Below, piece by piece: positions 1 to 12,342 of a stretch of 64,000 nucleotides of DNA (position 1 is the first letter of the stretch; every line of letters starts with the position of its first letter). Location: NCBI RefSeq assembly GCF_021130785.1, contig NC_060211.1, positions 124,941,001-125,005,000 on the forward strand, in the 5' to 3' direction. The translations under genes were made by a program, and so were the position numbers. The notes beneath the pieces are model-generated. The model was given only the letters and a program-made list of their open reading frames with translations. It was not told the origin of the DNA and ran no database searches. The stretch comes from Homalodisca vitripennis. Its lineage: Eukaryota; Arthropoda; Insecta; Hemiptera; Cicadellidae.

Positions 1-239
1 TTTTTTACAATGAGGCCTAAATATTTGGTATATTTCACTTATCCTTATGTTTCATTTTCACATTAGTCCGGTCGTGCAAACATGATAATTCAAACATATT
101 AATAGCTGTTTAAATCTTAATACTTTTTTAATTTAGGCTATGCATTAAACAGGCTTTCTTTATAGTTAATACATAGACTGTTTCCATCAGACTACTTTGA
201 TAATCAATTTTTTTAAAATCCTATTTTAGGTATTTTCGA
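1..239. other. AT-rich sequence without recognised features
   Basis: No open frame, repeat end or RNA gene could be supported here. It borders the dispersed repeat that begins near 240 and may be part of an older insertion. Confidence 0.5.
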
Positions 240-560
240 CTCCTTCTTGGCTGAGTGCTAGTGAAGTCCCTCACTCGTGGGAAATTTGATTTGGGAATTA
301 CAGTCTGTCGTGTTTATAGGTCTGTCTGTCCGCACGGTAACACGGTAACTTGAAAATTTGGAAAGAAACTTTACTTCTACATACGCAACACGAGTTCAAT
401 ATTGGTGAACGTCAGTTCTCGGGATTTAGCTAGGAGTCAGGGAATATTTTAACATTGGTCTTACGAGTAACCATGATGGTAACGAGAAAATAACAACAAA
501 TAAATGTGTAAGCAAACTGAGTACCATCATATGTGATTTTAACATCTGACATGTTTATTC
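240..560 (+). repeat. Dispersed repeat family A, copy 1
   Basis: This stretch aligns by eye over about 320 bases with 9840-10165. Shared blocks are a ggctgag..ttagtgaag start, the tag gtctgtctgtccgcac, a later gatttagct/gatttggct block, a gatggtaacga block and a gattttaacat block near the end. Shorter relatives are at 17480-17720 and 22990-23075 (both inverted) and 59890-60060. No protein frame or clear terminal repeat is visible, so the element class is unknown; a non-autonomous DNA element or SINE-like repeat are both possible. Divergence between copies is high, so the insertions are old. Confidence 0.6.
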
Positions 561-1113
561 ATATAGTGAAAAGAAAAAAATATGAGATGAAATATTGATG
601 ATAAAAGATTTCATTTGTCCAATTTAAAATTTTCATAAAACTAAATTTTTACGTAGACGAGAATGACCTCTTCACGCGAAATTTAAAGTCTACATAATAT
701 GTAGGCCTAATGTTTCCCAACATATTTTGCCATATGATACATTCAGATTGTTTCATGTAAGTTTTAAATAATAAAAGTCTACACACCAGGTTAAGTTTAT
801 ATTTATGGCCATTATAATTTACCCCTGCCAGTAGTTTTGTATGCAATAGTTGATTCTGACTTCTTTCCCCGATCAATAAAATCTGTATACATATACTGGT
901 GTCAGAAGCCTACACGGTCAAAAAAAACTAAGATGTAACTAAGATATCTGAATTACACTATTCACCTAGGACTATAAAGCTATTATTTGCTACAACGTAA
1001 AATTAAAAGCATATTTTCCCTAAAACTTGTAATTCTCTTATATGGATAAACTCTATGCTCCCATAAAAAAGTGAAATAAGATGTTTTATTGCGTAACACT
1101 CGTGATTGCGTAA

Positions 1114-1208
1114 CGTGATTGCGTAACACTCACGAGAGAGAGACAGAGAGAGAGAGAGATTTTATGTCATAGATAGATATACATTTATTTTACTATTATT
1201 CAGCTAAC
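1114..1208 (+). repeat. 95-bp direct repeat, copy 1 (with GA tract)
   Basis: The segment from gattgcgtaacactcacgag through a (GA)n tract to the block tttattttactattattcag is repeated almost unchanged at 1519-1613, 405 bases downstream in the same orientation. Only a few positions differ (tatgtcat versus tatatcat; cagctaa versus cagttaa). The near identity is higher than that of the surrounding decayed element, so the duplication is probably more recent than the element itself. Confidence 0.85.
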
Positions 1209-1518
1209 TTTTTGGATTGAACGTATAAATGTAAACTAATTTAAAATCGTGGTTAAAACAACTAATATAAGATTATAGTGTCTTAAAACAATGCTAACAC
1301 AGAACATTTAACTACATTTAATAGGCTCTTTTAATGAATACAATTAGTTCTATAGTACAACTAGAAGACCAAGATGGGATTTTTTCAACTTAAGAAACCT
1401 GAGGGGCGTGGCCAGATTGAGTTTCTAAATAATAATAGACCTATATCTTAACTCCATTCCCTAAGAACCCTAAGAACGCTCATGTAAAATTTAAGTACAA
1501 TCGTTTTAGTAGTTATTA

Positions 1519-1613
1519 CGTGATTGCGTAACACTCACGAGAGAGAGACAGAGAGAGAGAGAGATTTTATATCATAGATAGATATACATTTATTTTACTA
1601 TTATTCAGTTAAA
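1519..1613 (+). repeat. 95-bp direct repeat, copy 2 (with GA tract)
   Basis: This is the second copy of the direct repeat at 1114-1208. It lies exactly where related Helitron copies change into their 5' terminal block, after the gtaaaatttaagtacaat segment. This suggests that the GA-containing block is a variant terminal segment of that element. Confidence 0.85.
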
Positions 1614-2506
1614 TTACTAATTCAACATTTAATCCAATTTGTATTCATTTATAAAACACTAAAATTTAAGGTTAAACAAGGCATTATAATTTTATATAAT
1701 CCAACTTTTAAAGTATTCCATCCTGTCTTATTTACATTTTTTCAAATTCTTATTAATTTATAAATGTTTTTTAGACCAAACTAGCCTAAACTATTTTGTA
1801 ATTAATTGCAATAGCTAAGCTGTCAACTATGTCTGACATCTTAACCTCATTTGAATCAGGCATGCCATCAATTTTCATGATTGCATTCCATTCGTATTTC
1901 AAAAGGTCATCTATTAAATATTAGATGGCCATTTCATTTAGTTGTAAATGTCACATTTTGAGGTTACCAGATACTTTTATTTATTTCATAACATTAGAAC
2001 CCCTCTTCATATTTATTGCCAATTTAGTGATTGTTGTATATATGTCTAACAATAACGTTTTGTAATATATTTTCGTTATCTTTCCTCTTGTTTTCAAAAG
2101 TGTGTCTCGGAAAATGTTTGTTACGTACAACGCAAAAATAACAAAATTCTCAAAAAGGAGGGACAAAAGGAAGGAGGCTTAAAAGGAAATCGGCCTCTCC
2201 TTTTGAAAAAAATCCTTCTTCATGCAAAATAATTGGTATTTTCATTCAGGACCCTTGAATTTGCTTTCAAAGATTTTCCTCATTGAAGCCTCTGTAAAGG
2301 CTCATATCGCTTATAATTATTACTTCCACCAAAACACTAATGTAATGAGTATTTTTCTACCTTTATGGCATGGGTACATATGACAATATATTTTGAATAT
2401 AACACTACAAGAGTCATTTGCATGAATAATAACAATATAATAATAATAATATTTTACAACAGATTTAAGTAACAATTTATAAGAAAACCAAACGAGACTG
2501 AATTAA
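1614..2506. other. AT-rich stretch without a supported gene
   Basis: No convincing coding frame was seen. A short imperfect inverted repeat of purine-rich and pyrimidine-rich tracts lies at about 2151-2215 (caaaaaggag facing ctccttttg). The rest is AT-rich sequence of no evident function. Confidence 0.5.
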
Positions 2507-2755
2507 TTATTTGTTGTGCAATGATAATTTTAAATAGTAATCGTTTTGTACGGATAAGAACGATTCAGTAGCTTCATAACTAAGGAACTGTGGATAGGAT
2601 GACTTAGCTTCCTTCTTCCTCATGCTAGCTGCCCAAGAAGACTGATGTTCGTTCCCTCGTTTTCTCCAGGGAAAACGACAAGAAGCAATCTTGCCACAAT
2701 GTCCAATGTCGGCGTAGCTTTGAGACCCTATTAAGAGGGGAATTAGGAGGGGAAT
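2507..2755 (-). other. Candidate exon or gene relic, unidentified
   Basis: A minus-strand frame stays open for about 80 codons and ends with TAA at 2507-2509, but has no ATG at its left end. The frame coincides with a patch richer in G and C than its surroundings. Its middle part reads like ordinary protein, with short segments such as SYADIGHCGKIASCRF and WAASMRKKEAKSSYPQ. No family was recognised. It could be an internal or last exon, a decayed transposon gene, or a chance frame. No clear splice acceptor was fixed at the upstream end. Confidence 0.25.
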
Positions 2756-4032
2756 TATGAAAAATGAAAAGAAATCAATTTATTTTTAATATTGTAAAAT
2801 TTTTTATTACACCTCAATGCCATTAAAATACCTGGCTACAGTTCTATAAATATTGAGCTAAACAATGTATTAAAAATTCTAACGAATTCTCAGACACGTA
2901 TCGTATTCAAAATTAATAATTATTAAACTAGTTCGTACATAAAAATTACTATATAAAATTACCATTTCACTACAAATAATTCATTCATGCAATTCGTTTG
3001 ATTTTATTTAAAATTATATTGAAATTTTTTACCCTAACTGTAGTGAAATATTGTTAAAAATAAAATACGAAGCAAATTCGTTACAAAAACATTGAAAAAT
3101 TAAGGTTAGTAAAAGCTGATCCCAAAACGTTTGGATCAGCTATAATATATTTAATAATATTAGAGATTTCACTTCTAAGATGCTAGAGTTCTAAGGGCCG
3201 AAGGGCGAATGGATCCAAAGTGCGAATTTGGCTATTTAAAATGTTTTCAACTAATGTTAAAAACTAAAATATCTTCCAAATCAAAGCTCAAGTAGTTTAA
3301 TGAACATCTGCATACATTTGAATTAGTTTAAAGTAAAGTAACAGTGAGTTTACCTCCCCCATGCACAATGTACAACGGTTACTACGAGTATCTGAAATAT
3401 TAATGAGATTTTGAGACTGAGGTACAACCGGAGAAAGTTCTTTCAAGACATTGTTGAATGATTCAGTTTCTCACTTCAATGTGAAACGTTCGTGTAAAGT
3501 AAACTTACCTCTCAATGAGAAGCTTCTTATTATCGGTAAAAAATCAACTGAAAGTCAACCTCTTTCAAGGCTCGTAAAGTTGGACCTCTTTTCTCCTCAC
3601 TGTCCCATTTTCATTCAACAGAACTGGTAAAATTTGCGGTGGTATTGTGAAAGAAAACTTTCCAACAAAATATTTATCATGTTTATACTTTCTCCCACAA
3701 CATGCAGAATGAGGATTTGTATGTGACATTTTAGTCACATTTAAAAAGTGAACTCATGCGTTAAAGCATCGTTATAAATACATTAAATTTTAAGTTGTAT
3801 CTTTAGTAAATTAATTAACAACATTTCACTCATACTATAATGGACAGCTTATGTAGGCAGAAAAACAACATAGATTGATAAAAACACGATGAACAAAAAT
3901 AGAACATATGAAACAACATAGTATAAATAAAAACAATGGTTGATTAGTTGAGTGGAATATACCATGTTGTCCGTTATAAAAATAGCATTTGCCTATACAA
4001 ATGATTGGCGACTGCAGTAGCCCAGAAGTCGT
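2756..4032. other. AT-rich stretch without a supported gene
   Basis: No coding frame, element end or RNA gene could be supported. Composition is uniformly AT-rich. A short frame at the right end overlaps the MITE half copy and is not considered a gene. Confidence 0.5.
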
Positions 4033-4275
4033 GAGCCAATTTTCTTCGCTTTTCTTGAAATTTATAGAGGAATTTCCCCAAGAAAGAAAAGGATCATCAG
4101 CCACGCTAGTTTTGGCGGAGCTTTAAATAGGAGGGTTACAAAAAGGTCTCAATATTAAACGATATTTTCTCAGATAATATTTTTCGTAGCTTCACAACTT
4201 AAGATCAACCGTCAGGTGCAAAAGTAAATTTTAAGTTAACCCCGGCTGCTATTTGGCTGAAAATGTCGAATTTCA

Positions 4276-4330
<55 letters not shown>

Positions 4331-4340
4331 AAGGTGGTTT
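4033..4340 (+). mobile_element. Foldback MITE family B, left-half copy with internal (TA)n
   Basis: The sequence begins gagccaatttt and contains tatagaggaattt, aagaaag, catcagccacgctag and ttttggcggag in the same order as the full copies at 7085-7677 and 16615-17219. An inner block, ctatttggctgaaaatgtcg, matches the full copy at 7345-7380 in reverse orientation. The right arm is missing after a (TA)n tract, so the copy is truncated or broken at the microsatellite. It has no coding capacity. Confidence 0.6.
4277..4323. repeat. (TA)n microsatellite
   Basis: An uninterrupted TA dinucleotide tract of about 47 bases sits inside the half copy of MITE family B. Similar tracts occur inside or next to other elements in this window. 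Confidence 0.95.
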
Positions 4341-7084
4341 CAAGTGTTTCAAGGCAAAAAATGTGATTTGGAAAAAATATTTTTGTGACTCTTTGCTTCT
4401 AGGACAAAGCTCATTGAAATTACAATGGTCCATTGTAAAAATAGTGAATCGTTACTATCCTATTTTACAACATAGGAAAAAAAATTACAAAAAATAAAGT
4501 TATTTCGAGGTCAATTTAGTTTATGAAAACAACATAGAAAGCAATCGTACAGTTTGAGAAATTAGATCACAATGCTATAAACAACGAGGTGGCAAGAGTA
4601 ACGTTGGGCGAGGATACATGGGGCTACAGGGAGCGACTGAAATTGCGTTCCTTCGTCACGTTTAAGGTCAAGGGGTTGCCTGTTGCTGGAAAATTAATTA
4701 CTTTACAATCACAAACTTACATTCTGAGACGTGTATCCCACAATAGCAATTTAATCTTGTGATTTTTACTTAATATTATTTCCCAATCAATTTTATAATG
4801 GTTTAGTTTTAAATTTATCTCACTGACTTTATTTTTTATGTCTTATAAACTTAAACACACAGAATTAAGATTTTTAACAACTTCAAGTCAATGAACTTAC
4901 CAATGTGTAGAGCTAGTTCATTGAGATTAAATTGATAATCCTTACCTCAACAAATTAATAAACTACAAGAATAATATATTACTATACCTGTATGCAGACT
5001 CTATGAAAATTAAAAGTCTAAAAAAGCATCTTTATAACTAAAAACAGTTATTATAAAAATAATTTTATTGCAGTAATATATTTCATAAATATTCAAGAAA
5101 GTAGCAGAGAAAACTCTTTGGGGGGGAGGGTTAAGACAATTAATATTTTCCTATAGTGGACAGAAAGTAAGGCCCCATTTTGTTCCTTAACAAGTTCTTG
5201 ACCTGTATCTATGTTGAGAAAGATTATTAAGCAGTACATATCAGTAATACTGAATTATTTAAATAATAATAATCGTTTACTAAAAACGTAATTTAAACAA
5301 ATACAAATTTGGGGAGTTCCGGACCCCTTGGACCCCTCGCTGTCTACGTCCTGGGAGATATTACTGCTGGTTTTTATTTTGTAATAAAATAAAAGAATAA
5401 CTATTCTTCTATAGACATTGTTGTGGATACAAATCTAATCCAAATATTTCGAGAATTGTACAATGTCCTGTAATATAGACGTAATATATTGTAGTATATA
5501 CTTTATATATTGCTACCACAATATTCATGTTAATGACAATAAACCTACATGTTTTAATTACATATTTATCTCTCACCAAAACCTTGGTCTACTACTTTAA
5601 CTACTGAAATACGAGTATAATTCCAAATCAAGAGAGTATTTATGTATGTTTAAAAAAGACTGGAAAGGAAGTCTAGTTCCCGAATTGTTATCTCTTATCG
5701 AAACAATTCATGTCGAACTGACAGTAATGGCCATTACTGCGGGCACGGCAGCGGCTGTACCTTCGGTGCTTTCAGATGCATCCCTGGAGACCAGTCACGT
5801 AACACATCGTAATGCTGAAGCGAGTGGTCGTGAATAATAAACCTCCTAACTCCTACAAAAAATATATTTTGAAAAAAATATATATAATTAAATAATACTT
5901 ATTTTTAAGTAGGATTTTGTCATCAGCAATTTTGTGAATTTGTTCATTTTTAAAGATCATGTTTCAACAGACCAACTCTTTAGATCTATCGAATGAATGG
6001 AAAGAGGTAATTTGTAGGGGAGAGATCGGTTGCAATAGAGAAAGAGATGTGTCCATAGAATAAATGCACCTAAACTTGCTAGAAATTTCTAAATCCTGAG
6101 TACAGGCAACAAATACTATAGCTTTCAAACATCGCATATCGGTAGTAATAAATAAGAGGTTAATAATAGAAAACAATGATGTGATATGCTATGAACAAAA
6201 TAGCATCTGTTGAAAATGGTTAAAGTCAAATAACAAAAATAGAGTTATAAAAATTACAAAAAATACAACTTTTTCATAATTTTTATAACAATTCCAATGG
6301 TAGTTTCTGTGATTAAATCCACTAACGCATAACCATTTTATAGGTATGCTTGCACAAGCCGGGAACAAAAAGATGCTATCACTTGAAAGGTATCAGCTGT
6401 TTTCATTAGTTATAAAATAATTGCGAGATTTTAATTATTTTTTAATTTTTATAACGATTCTAACTGTACTTTTCTTTATCACCGAGCACCAAGAGCACTT
6501 TAATGATACGCTTGCACAATCCAAGAGCAACAATCAGGTAACAGACGAGAGGTATTAGCTATTCTGATCACAATTAGCCATTTATGATTTTTAAGTTTAA
6601 GTATATCTCATAATTGTTTAATTTTATCTCATATTACGTTTGACTACTTCTGTAAAATCTGTGGGTATGATCATTTTACAAGTTACATTAGTTTTAGTAG
6701 TAAGGAAAATTATGGCACATTAAAAACAATCCACAGCTGAGCCGAACTTGATGTTAGATTATGATTAGATTAGATTAGAATGTTAGATTATGTAACACCT
6801 ATAATTGAACTGAGATAATGATCTTAGATCGTAAAGATGTTTTAGGCACTCAACATTATAGAGCAGGGCTGCCAATCAATACAGCTTCCTATAACTGACA
6901 GTGTTGCCACTACAGCAGATGGTGGACCATCAACTCTCTGATTGACATATGTCCCACACACCTGCAACTGACACGAGAATTATAGCGTCAATCCTGTCTT
7001 ATTTTTACAGTTGACATATAGTCCAGTCCCTTGTCCAGTTACAGTTACAACTCACTATACTGAATGATATGTCCTTATAGTTAA
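4341..7084. other. AT-rich stretch; one weak GC-richer frame
   Basis: No supported gene. A plus-strand frame of 63 codons at 5646-5837 lies in a locally GC-richer patch with a run of codons for MAITAGTAAAVPS. It has no splice context or recognised family, so it is mentioned only. A short run of ATTAG repeats is at about 6760-6785. Confidence 0.4.
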
Positions 7085-7677
7085 TAAGCCAATTTGTATC
7101 TTATTAGAACAAAGCCTTGGTTTTTTTTATCAATAGAGGAATCTTTCATAATAATGAAATATATCGTCAGCTACACTAGTTTTGTTGGAGACCAAAATCG
7201 GAGAATATAAAAAAGGTTAGCGTATGATATGATTATTTTTCGTATACCACGTCGTTTTTAGCTTTGCACACGCAAAACCAACCACCAGACACACATAATA
7301 GTAATATCACTGACATATCCTCGTCAGGCAACTAGTAAAAGAAACTGAAAATCGCCACTTTCGGCCAAATAGTCTGGGTCTGATATTAATTTAAATACAG
7401 ATAACGTTAAATCAGTGTCAGGTATCAACATACAACCCCTTAAGGTAATGATCCAATCTCTTTATATAGTTGTCTGGCGTTTATTATGTGTCTGCCAATC
7501 AGGTTTCAAATGTACGAAGATGATGTGATTATCATTTGATTTTTTTAACCCTGTTGATACCTTTCTATTTCAACCTTCACCAAAATGTAGCTGAAGATCG
7601 ATTTCTCTCTAGTAAAATACCCCTATCGACTGCAATAAAAGCCAGGTTATGTGGTTTTAAAGTGAAAATTGGCTCTC
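7085..7677. mobile_element. Foldback MITE family B, full copy
   Basis: This is an approximately 590-bp element whose two ends are long, imperfect inverted repeats. The left arm carries gccaattt, aaagccttgg, tcaatagagga, atatcgtcagct and ctagttttgttgga. The right arm carries their reverse complements in mirrored order: ggctctc, gccaggtt, cctatcgac, agctgaagatcga and caccaaaatg. The arms extend more than 100 bases each. No frame for a transposase is present, so it is non-autonomous. Inner blocks also match the copy at 16.6 kb, including gacaact..aaagagatt..ccttaagg in inverted orientation. A target-site duplication could not be fixed by eye. Confidence 0.8.
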
Positions 7678-9354
7678 ATATCCTAGACTATTAAGACGAT
7701 TCTAATGTGTTTTTCGTATTGTGAGAAAACTGTTAATAAAAACGGTGTCTTTTAAATAACACATTTTTATTTAACAAAATATAAGTAAGTAATAAACAAA
7801 TTACTAATTGAATTATGGCCTGCACTTAAAGAGTAATTTGACAGCTAACACCTATGACGTATTTCCAAAATAACAAGTTCGGAATGATACTTATGCGTTT
7901 AAAACAACGCTTGCTGAAAAGAGTTGAACCAAAGATACTTGAATCAGACCGTATCTATATTTAACTTCTTGTGAAATCAAGCATAAAAGCTGATTAACTG
8001 ATGAAGCACCAATTTGGCAAGCCGTTCTAAACATCGTGCCAAACTTGATAAACCCGGCCGTGAGTACTGTTGATCCCTGTGGAGACTCGTATATTGAATC
8101 CATTGAAAGATTCATGCTTACAAATTACATAACGTGTTATCTGCATGACTTTTGATTGTTTCTTTTAAATCAAACAACTAGTTTCTAAAACTTAAAAGGT
8201 ATTACGGTATTTTTAGTAGTCAGATGTTAAAATTAATCATAGACTACTTATTGCAACCATAAAAATGTATTTATTTTAATATAAAGTTTTGTACTTATAA
8301 ATCGTTCACAGTTTTCTAAAACTCTAAGGAATTTCTGGTTTTAACATTATTGAGCCTTGTGAATAAGAACATTTTTTCCATTAATTTGTTAAATTGATAT
8401 TACCATTAGCCATCATTAAAATTATGTTGTTCAGTATTAGGCAACACGATATAGACCTAAGAAGGCCCTTAAATATGATATCATTACCAGCATGTATTAC
8501 TGCAGTAATGTTAAATATTAATGTTTCATTTGCAAACTACTTTTACCAATCCGGCCAATTATACAAACCAATAATAATATTATACGTACCTGTTACCGAA
8601 CTCGGATTCGTTATTAACTGATACAAACACACTAAAAATTATCTTCAGAAATAATTTGTCATATTTAAATTATTATAACTTACCATCAACTGAAAACTTA
8701 AAGGACAGGAAAAGATCAAAGTATGTGGTATAACTAAAGTGATGAACACTAATTTAAAAATTAATATTTGGATTGAGAACTGATGTAATTATTATATAAT
8801 TATTATCGCAGTTACATACCCACTATATTTAAAAGTAATTACTGAATTTTATTTTAAACAAAAATGGACAAAACACATGTAATTGAAACTTATAAAGGAG
8901 TCTGGACAGATATAGTTTGAAGAGTGAAAACTGTAGAAATTAAAGACAGGGTGACTCCCTTAGTTGCCTGTAGTAGTGTAGATTGTAGAGCTTGAAATCA
9001 AACAAAACTACATGAATTATAACTTTTTGTTGCCTTTGAGCCATACGTCATGTTTGCTCGGTACAACAATGTTTACAAAAGTATAATACTCCTGGACACG
9101 ATTCAAAGTGGGATGAATATCAGTTCACTCGCGTGGGAGAAATATGCTTAGTGTCAAACGACTTAATACAACTTTATATATAATTACGAAAATTTATATT
9201 TATGCAAATGCTTAAAGCACTGTGTGAATAACAACTGTGTTGATTTATATAACGATAGCTGTATATTCTAATATTCTGTATGCTAAAACTATTTATTACA
9301 TTACTTCAGGCTAAGCCCAGGTCACTATGTGTTAGTTTGAATACTAATATCCAA
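7678..9354. other. AT-rich stretch without a supported gene
   Basis: Only short chance frames are present. A palindromic AT block is at about 8785-8805. No element ends were recognised. Confidence 0.5.
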
Positions 9355-9374
9355 ACCCGGATTAGAGTCCGGGT
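9355..9374. repeat. Short perfect hairpin
   Basis: The arms acccgga and tccgggt are perfect complements separated by a six-base loop. The GC-rich arms stand out in AT-rich DNA. Function is unknown; it may be chance or a remnant of an element end. Confidence 0.6.
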
Positions 9375-9593
9375 CTCTAGGGTGAAAAACTACGACCTTA
9401 TTTACTCAGCTGCAAGGATTATAGAGACCATTTTGACATCCGTCAACCTATCCAGGTTGATCTTTAAGTTCCATTAGTTTGTGATTTAAGCAATAAAAAA
9501 TGAATAACACTATTGCATTGATTTATAGAAGCTTGATAGATGGTATTTAAGCTTTATATCAAATTTAAATTAACAATTACTTTTCTTTACGTA

Positions 9594-9765
9594 GTTTTCG
9601 GGATGAGTTCAGGACCACCATTTCTGCTGCATGTAAATGCCTAGGATTCAAATTTCAGTATTTAGGTATTCAGGAAATGCCAGTAAAATATACCATCTGA
9701 TTTTTCCAAGATGCTTAGTTGATACTACAATACATTCAATATTTCCACCACATAATTTAAACTCA
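9594..9765 (+). repeat. Direct repeat C, copy 1
   Basis: This segment aligns by eye with 10602-10765. Shared blocks include a ggctgcat/tgctgcat..aaatgcctagga segment, ttcagtattta, gtattcaggaaa and catctgatttt..atgct. The copies lie about 1 kb apart in the same orientation, on either side of a copy of repeat family A. Confidence 0.7.
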
Positions 9766-9839
9766 GGCATTCAACTTCAGTCATGATTTATTACATTTTC
9801 TCTTTCTGCCAATTGACGTCACTACGTCAAGAGAGCATG

Positions 9840-10165
9840 CAACCGCATTTGTAGGCGGAGCATTAGCAAAGTTTATCACTTGAGATGCTGGAAAAATTGT
9901 ATTTCTGTCTGTCTGCCAGCACGATATTTAGAAAACGAACTTATCCATATAATTGAAACGTTGCATCTAGCTTCATTCTATATATCCCATGCTGAGTTAG
10001 ATGATTGTACATGTCACTCAGGAATTTGGCTGAGTATTTTTATTCTTATGTGACCACGATAGTAACGATAAAACACCAGAATAAAGAAAGTTTTAAGCAA
10101 ACTAAAAGGATATGAGATTTTAACATGTGACATGTAACAAATGTAGCCTAAATATTGTAATACGT
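9840..10165 (+). repeat. Dispersed repeat family A, copy 2
   Basis: Contains gcggagcattagcaaag, cacttgagatgctgg, tttctgtctgtctgcc, acgatatttagaaaacgaac, gctgagttagatgattgtac and gattttaacatgtgacatg. The order matches 240-560. It is the best-preserved copy in the window. It has no coding capacity. Confidence 0.7.
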
Positions 10166-10601
10166 GCATCATCTTATGTTGACTTAGTGTGTAGATTATT
10201 TAAATACCTGTATTGAAAACCAACTTAATGAACAAAAATGTGAATATATTATCATGTGGCAAGAAATATCTATAAGAATATCACTTTAAACTTTCTTTAT
10301 ACATTGATAAAAAAAGTTGGAAAATCATGGAATTTGACTGAGCGCCATATAAACTTATAACATAGTAGGCTGGCATGATTTCTCTCTTGTCTACCAGGAA
10401 ATGTTAATTTTCTCTTCTGCATTTTTGTCTGAATATCTGTCGACAGGACGTCAAGAGAATGAAATTTATCATCCAAAGTCAGTGAAGCCTGTTACGCGAC
10501 ACATGGTATAATAACACTATAACATTATTTTATGGAAGTCTGGTGCATAGTTTGTATGCTATACTTAAAAGCTTAAGTAACGAGTTATTTTGTTTATATA
10601 T

Positions 10602-10765
10602 TTTTTGGAATGAATGCCTTTGGACTACCAATTTGGCTGCATTTAAATTCCTAGGACAAGTTCAGTATTTAAGTATTCAGGAAACACCAGTATGAGCTAG
10701 CATCTGATTTTCCTGTATGCTAAGTGGATACTAACATTTACAAAATATTTCCATATATCCTATAT
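10602..10765 (+). repeat. Direct repeat C, copy 2
   Basis: The partner of 9594-9765. The pair could be the two ends of one element of about 1.17 kb containing family A, or a local tandem duplication. The sequence alone does not decide. No LTR-like TG...CA ends were fixed. Confidence 0.65.
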
Positions 10766-12283
10766 TTATTGGATTGTGACATATAATGTATGATTGAAGA
10801 ACAATTGGAAATTATCTTTTTTGCGGTTCATGGCATGACATTTTATGGCCCTGAAATTCAATTTCGTTTTTGTCACACTTGTGCTAGTTATACTGTCATA
10901 ACTAGTTTGGTTCCTGACAAATATTATAAAGAATTTGGCAAATTCTATGTGACAAATTAACACCAATCACTTTAATTTAAATTAATTTTACAAAGCTTAC
11001 AATGTAAAATGTGTATCGCTATATACTTTTTTAACTATTATTATATGGTCGTGTAGGTTTTTTTTTATTTAGCGTTTGAATTCCATCTCAGACTTGTGCT
11101 AAAGTTTCTATGAATACGTATTATTTGTTTTGAGTTTATATACTCAAATAATACTAATAATTAGTATTATTTGTTCTCTATATTTTATGTTTACCACCGG
11201 CAATTGTCGGATGTATACTAAACATCCCTCTTTTCAGTTTCGTTTACCTTAAATTTTAGTTGTAACTTAAGTATATTTCTTAAGTGGAAGTATACTTAAA
11301 TTACAAATAACATGTTATATTTGTTTATTTTGTACAAAAAAAATTATCATTATTAAAAGAATATGCTCTAATCGTCTGACGAAAATGTTTTTCCTAGTAA
11401 TGAATTAAATCACTGTGTGAAAGGAGATAATATCTTTATTTGAGTTTTGATTTATTCAACTTCTCATTAATTTTCACGAAAAAAGTTTTTAACTGAGAAA
11501 TGTACTCGTAGTAAAAATATTTAATATGTGCTTGAAATTGTTCTAAACTGCATAGGAAACTGTAGCTTTATACCTGTAGATTCCGTAGCTATATCTTTGT
11601 CTATAATTACATTTCTACAATTAATGGTGGACCAAAGGTGTTTAAAATATATGAATCCCAATATACGAGTATACCTCTTTTCTTATTCGTATATATTTGA
11701 TCATAGTTTTGTATTATATTTTACTGTTTTTAAACTATTTTAAAGTAAATTTTTATTGTTTTATTAACTGAATTAAAAAAGGTTTAGTCATTAAAAATGT
11801 AATGAAACGGTAAAAATACAATTGTAAAATAAAAAATTAGCCAATAATTTTAAAAGTTTATAATTCATAAACCGAAAGACTGTTTTAGAGATATAGGGAT
11901 TCTGATTAAAACACGTGTTTTAACAAAAGCTGTCAGTAGCCCTTTTAGTTCATTTTCTACTCCATTGTAAAAGTACTAATTAACTCCACCAGCTTTATAA
12001 TTGAATACTTTTTTAGTCCTTTGAGAATTAAATAGACTACACTTCATTACGATAGAGTATTTTTTTATTGTTCATTACAGAAACTCAAATTTGCATATTT
12101 TAGTCACTTGAATATCATCTAATATTTGCATTTTTGTATCTAATACATTTTATACTACTCGTTCTTAACTTGGTAGGTAAATCAGAACTTACCTTAGAAG
12201 TATAAGTAGACATATGTATCAATGTCATATAACTAATACGTATTAGTGTATCTAATACTTATTATGAGTAACTAATAATTATG

Positions 12284-12288
<5 letters not shown>
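10766..12288. other. AT-rich stretch with palindromes
   Basis: No supported gene. Perfect or near-perfect AT palindromes occur at 11145-11173 and around 12234-12246 (taatacgtatta). An inverted ttaagtata/tatacttaa pair lies at about 11268-11297. Confidence 0.5.
11145..11173. repeat. 29-bp perfect palindrome
   Basis: The arms caaataatactaat and attagtattatttg are exact reverse complements around a single central A. Such a long exact palindrome would form a stable cruciform or, if transcribed, a hairpin. Context gives no function. Confidence 0.9.

Positions 12289-12342
<54 letters not shown>

Larger units (their letters stand above)
640..1613 (-). mobile_element. Degenerate Helitron-like copy
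   Basis: The stretch contains the same blocks in the same order as the better-ended copy at 25.3-26.5 kb: a tttatggccattataattta block near 800, ccccgatcaataaaat near 868, agaagcctac near 905, a gatggga...ggggcgtggcc block near 1375-1410, and catgtaaaatttaagtacaat near 1483. On the strand given the element runs 3' to 5', so it is assigned to the minus strand. A clear CTAG 3' end is not visible at the left, and the right end is replaced by a GA-rich segment instead of the usual ttcgcatttataatatt end. The limits are approximate. It contains no intact gene. Confidence 0.45.

Noticed and set aside
6750..6790. Telomere-like repeat (GATTAGATTAG)
   Set aside because: Only a few imperfect ATTAG units occur and the insect telomere motif TTAGG is not tandemly present.
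8394..8621. 75-codon frame with hydrophobic stretches
   Set aside because: Composition is what AT-rich DNA gives by chance; the start codon context, flanks and sequence give no support.
9594..10765. LTR retrotransposon with the direct repeats as LTRs
   Set aside because: No TG...CA ends, primer-binding site, polypurine tract or gag-pol frames were seen between the copies.
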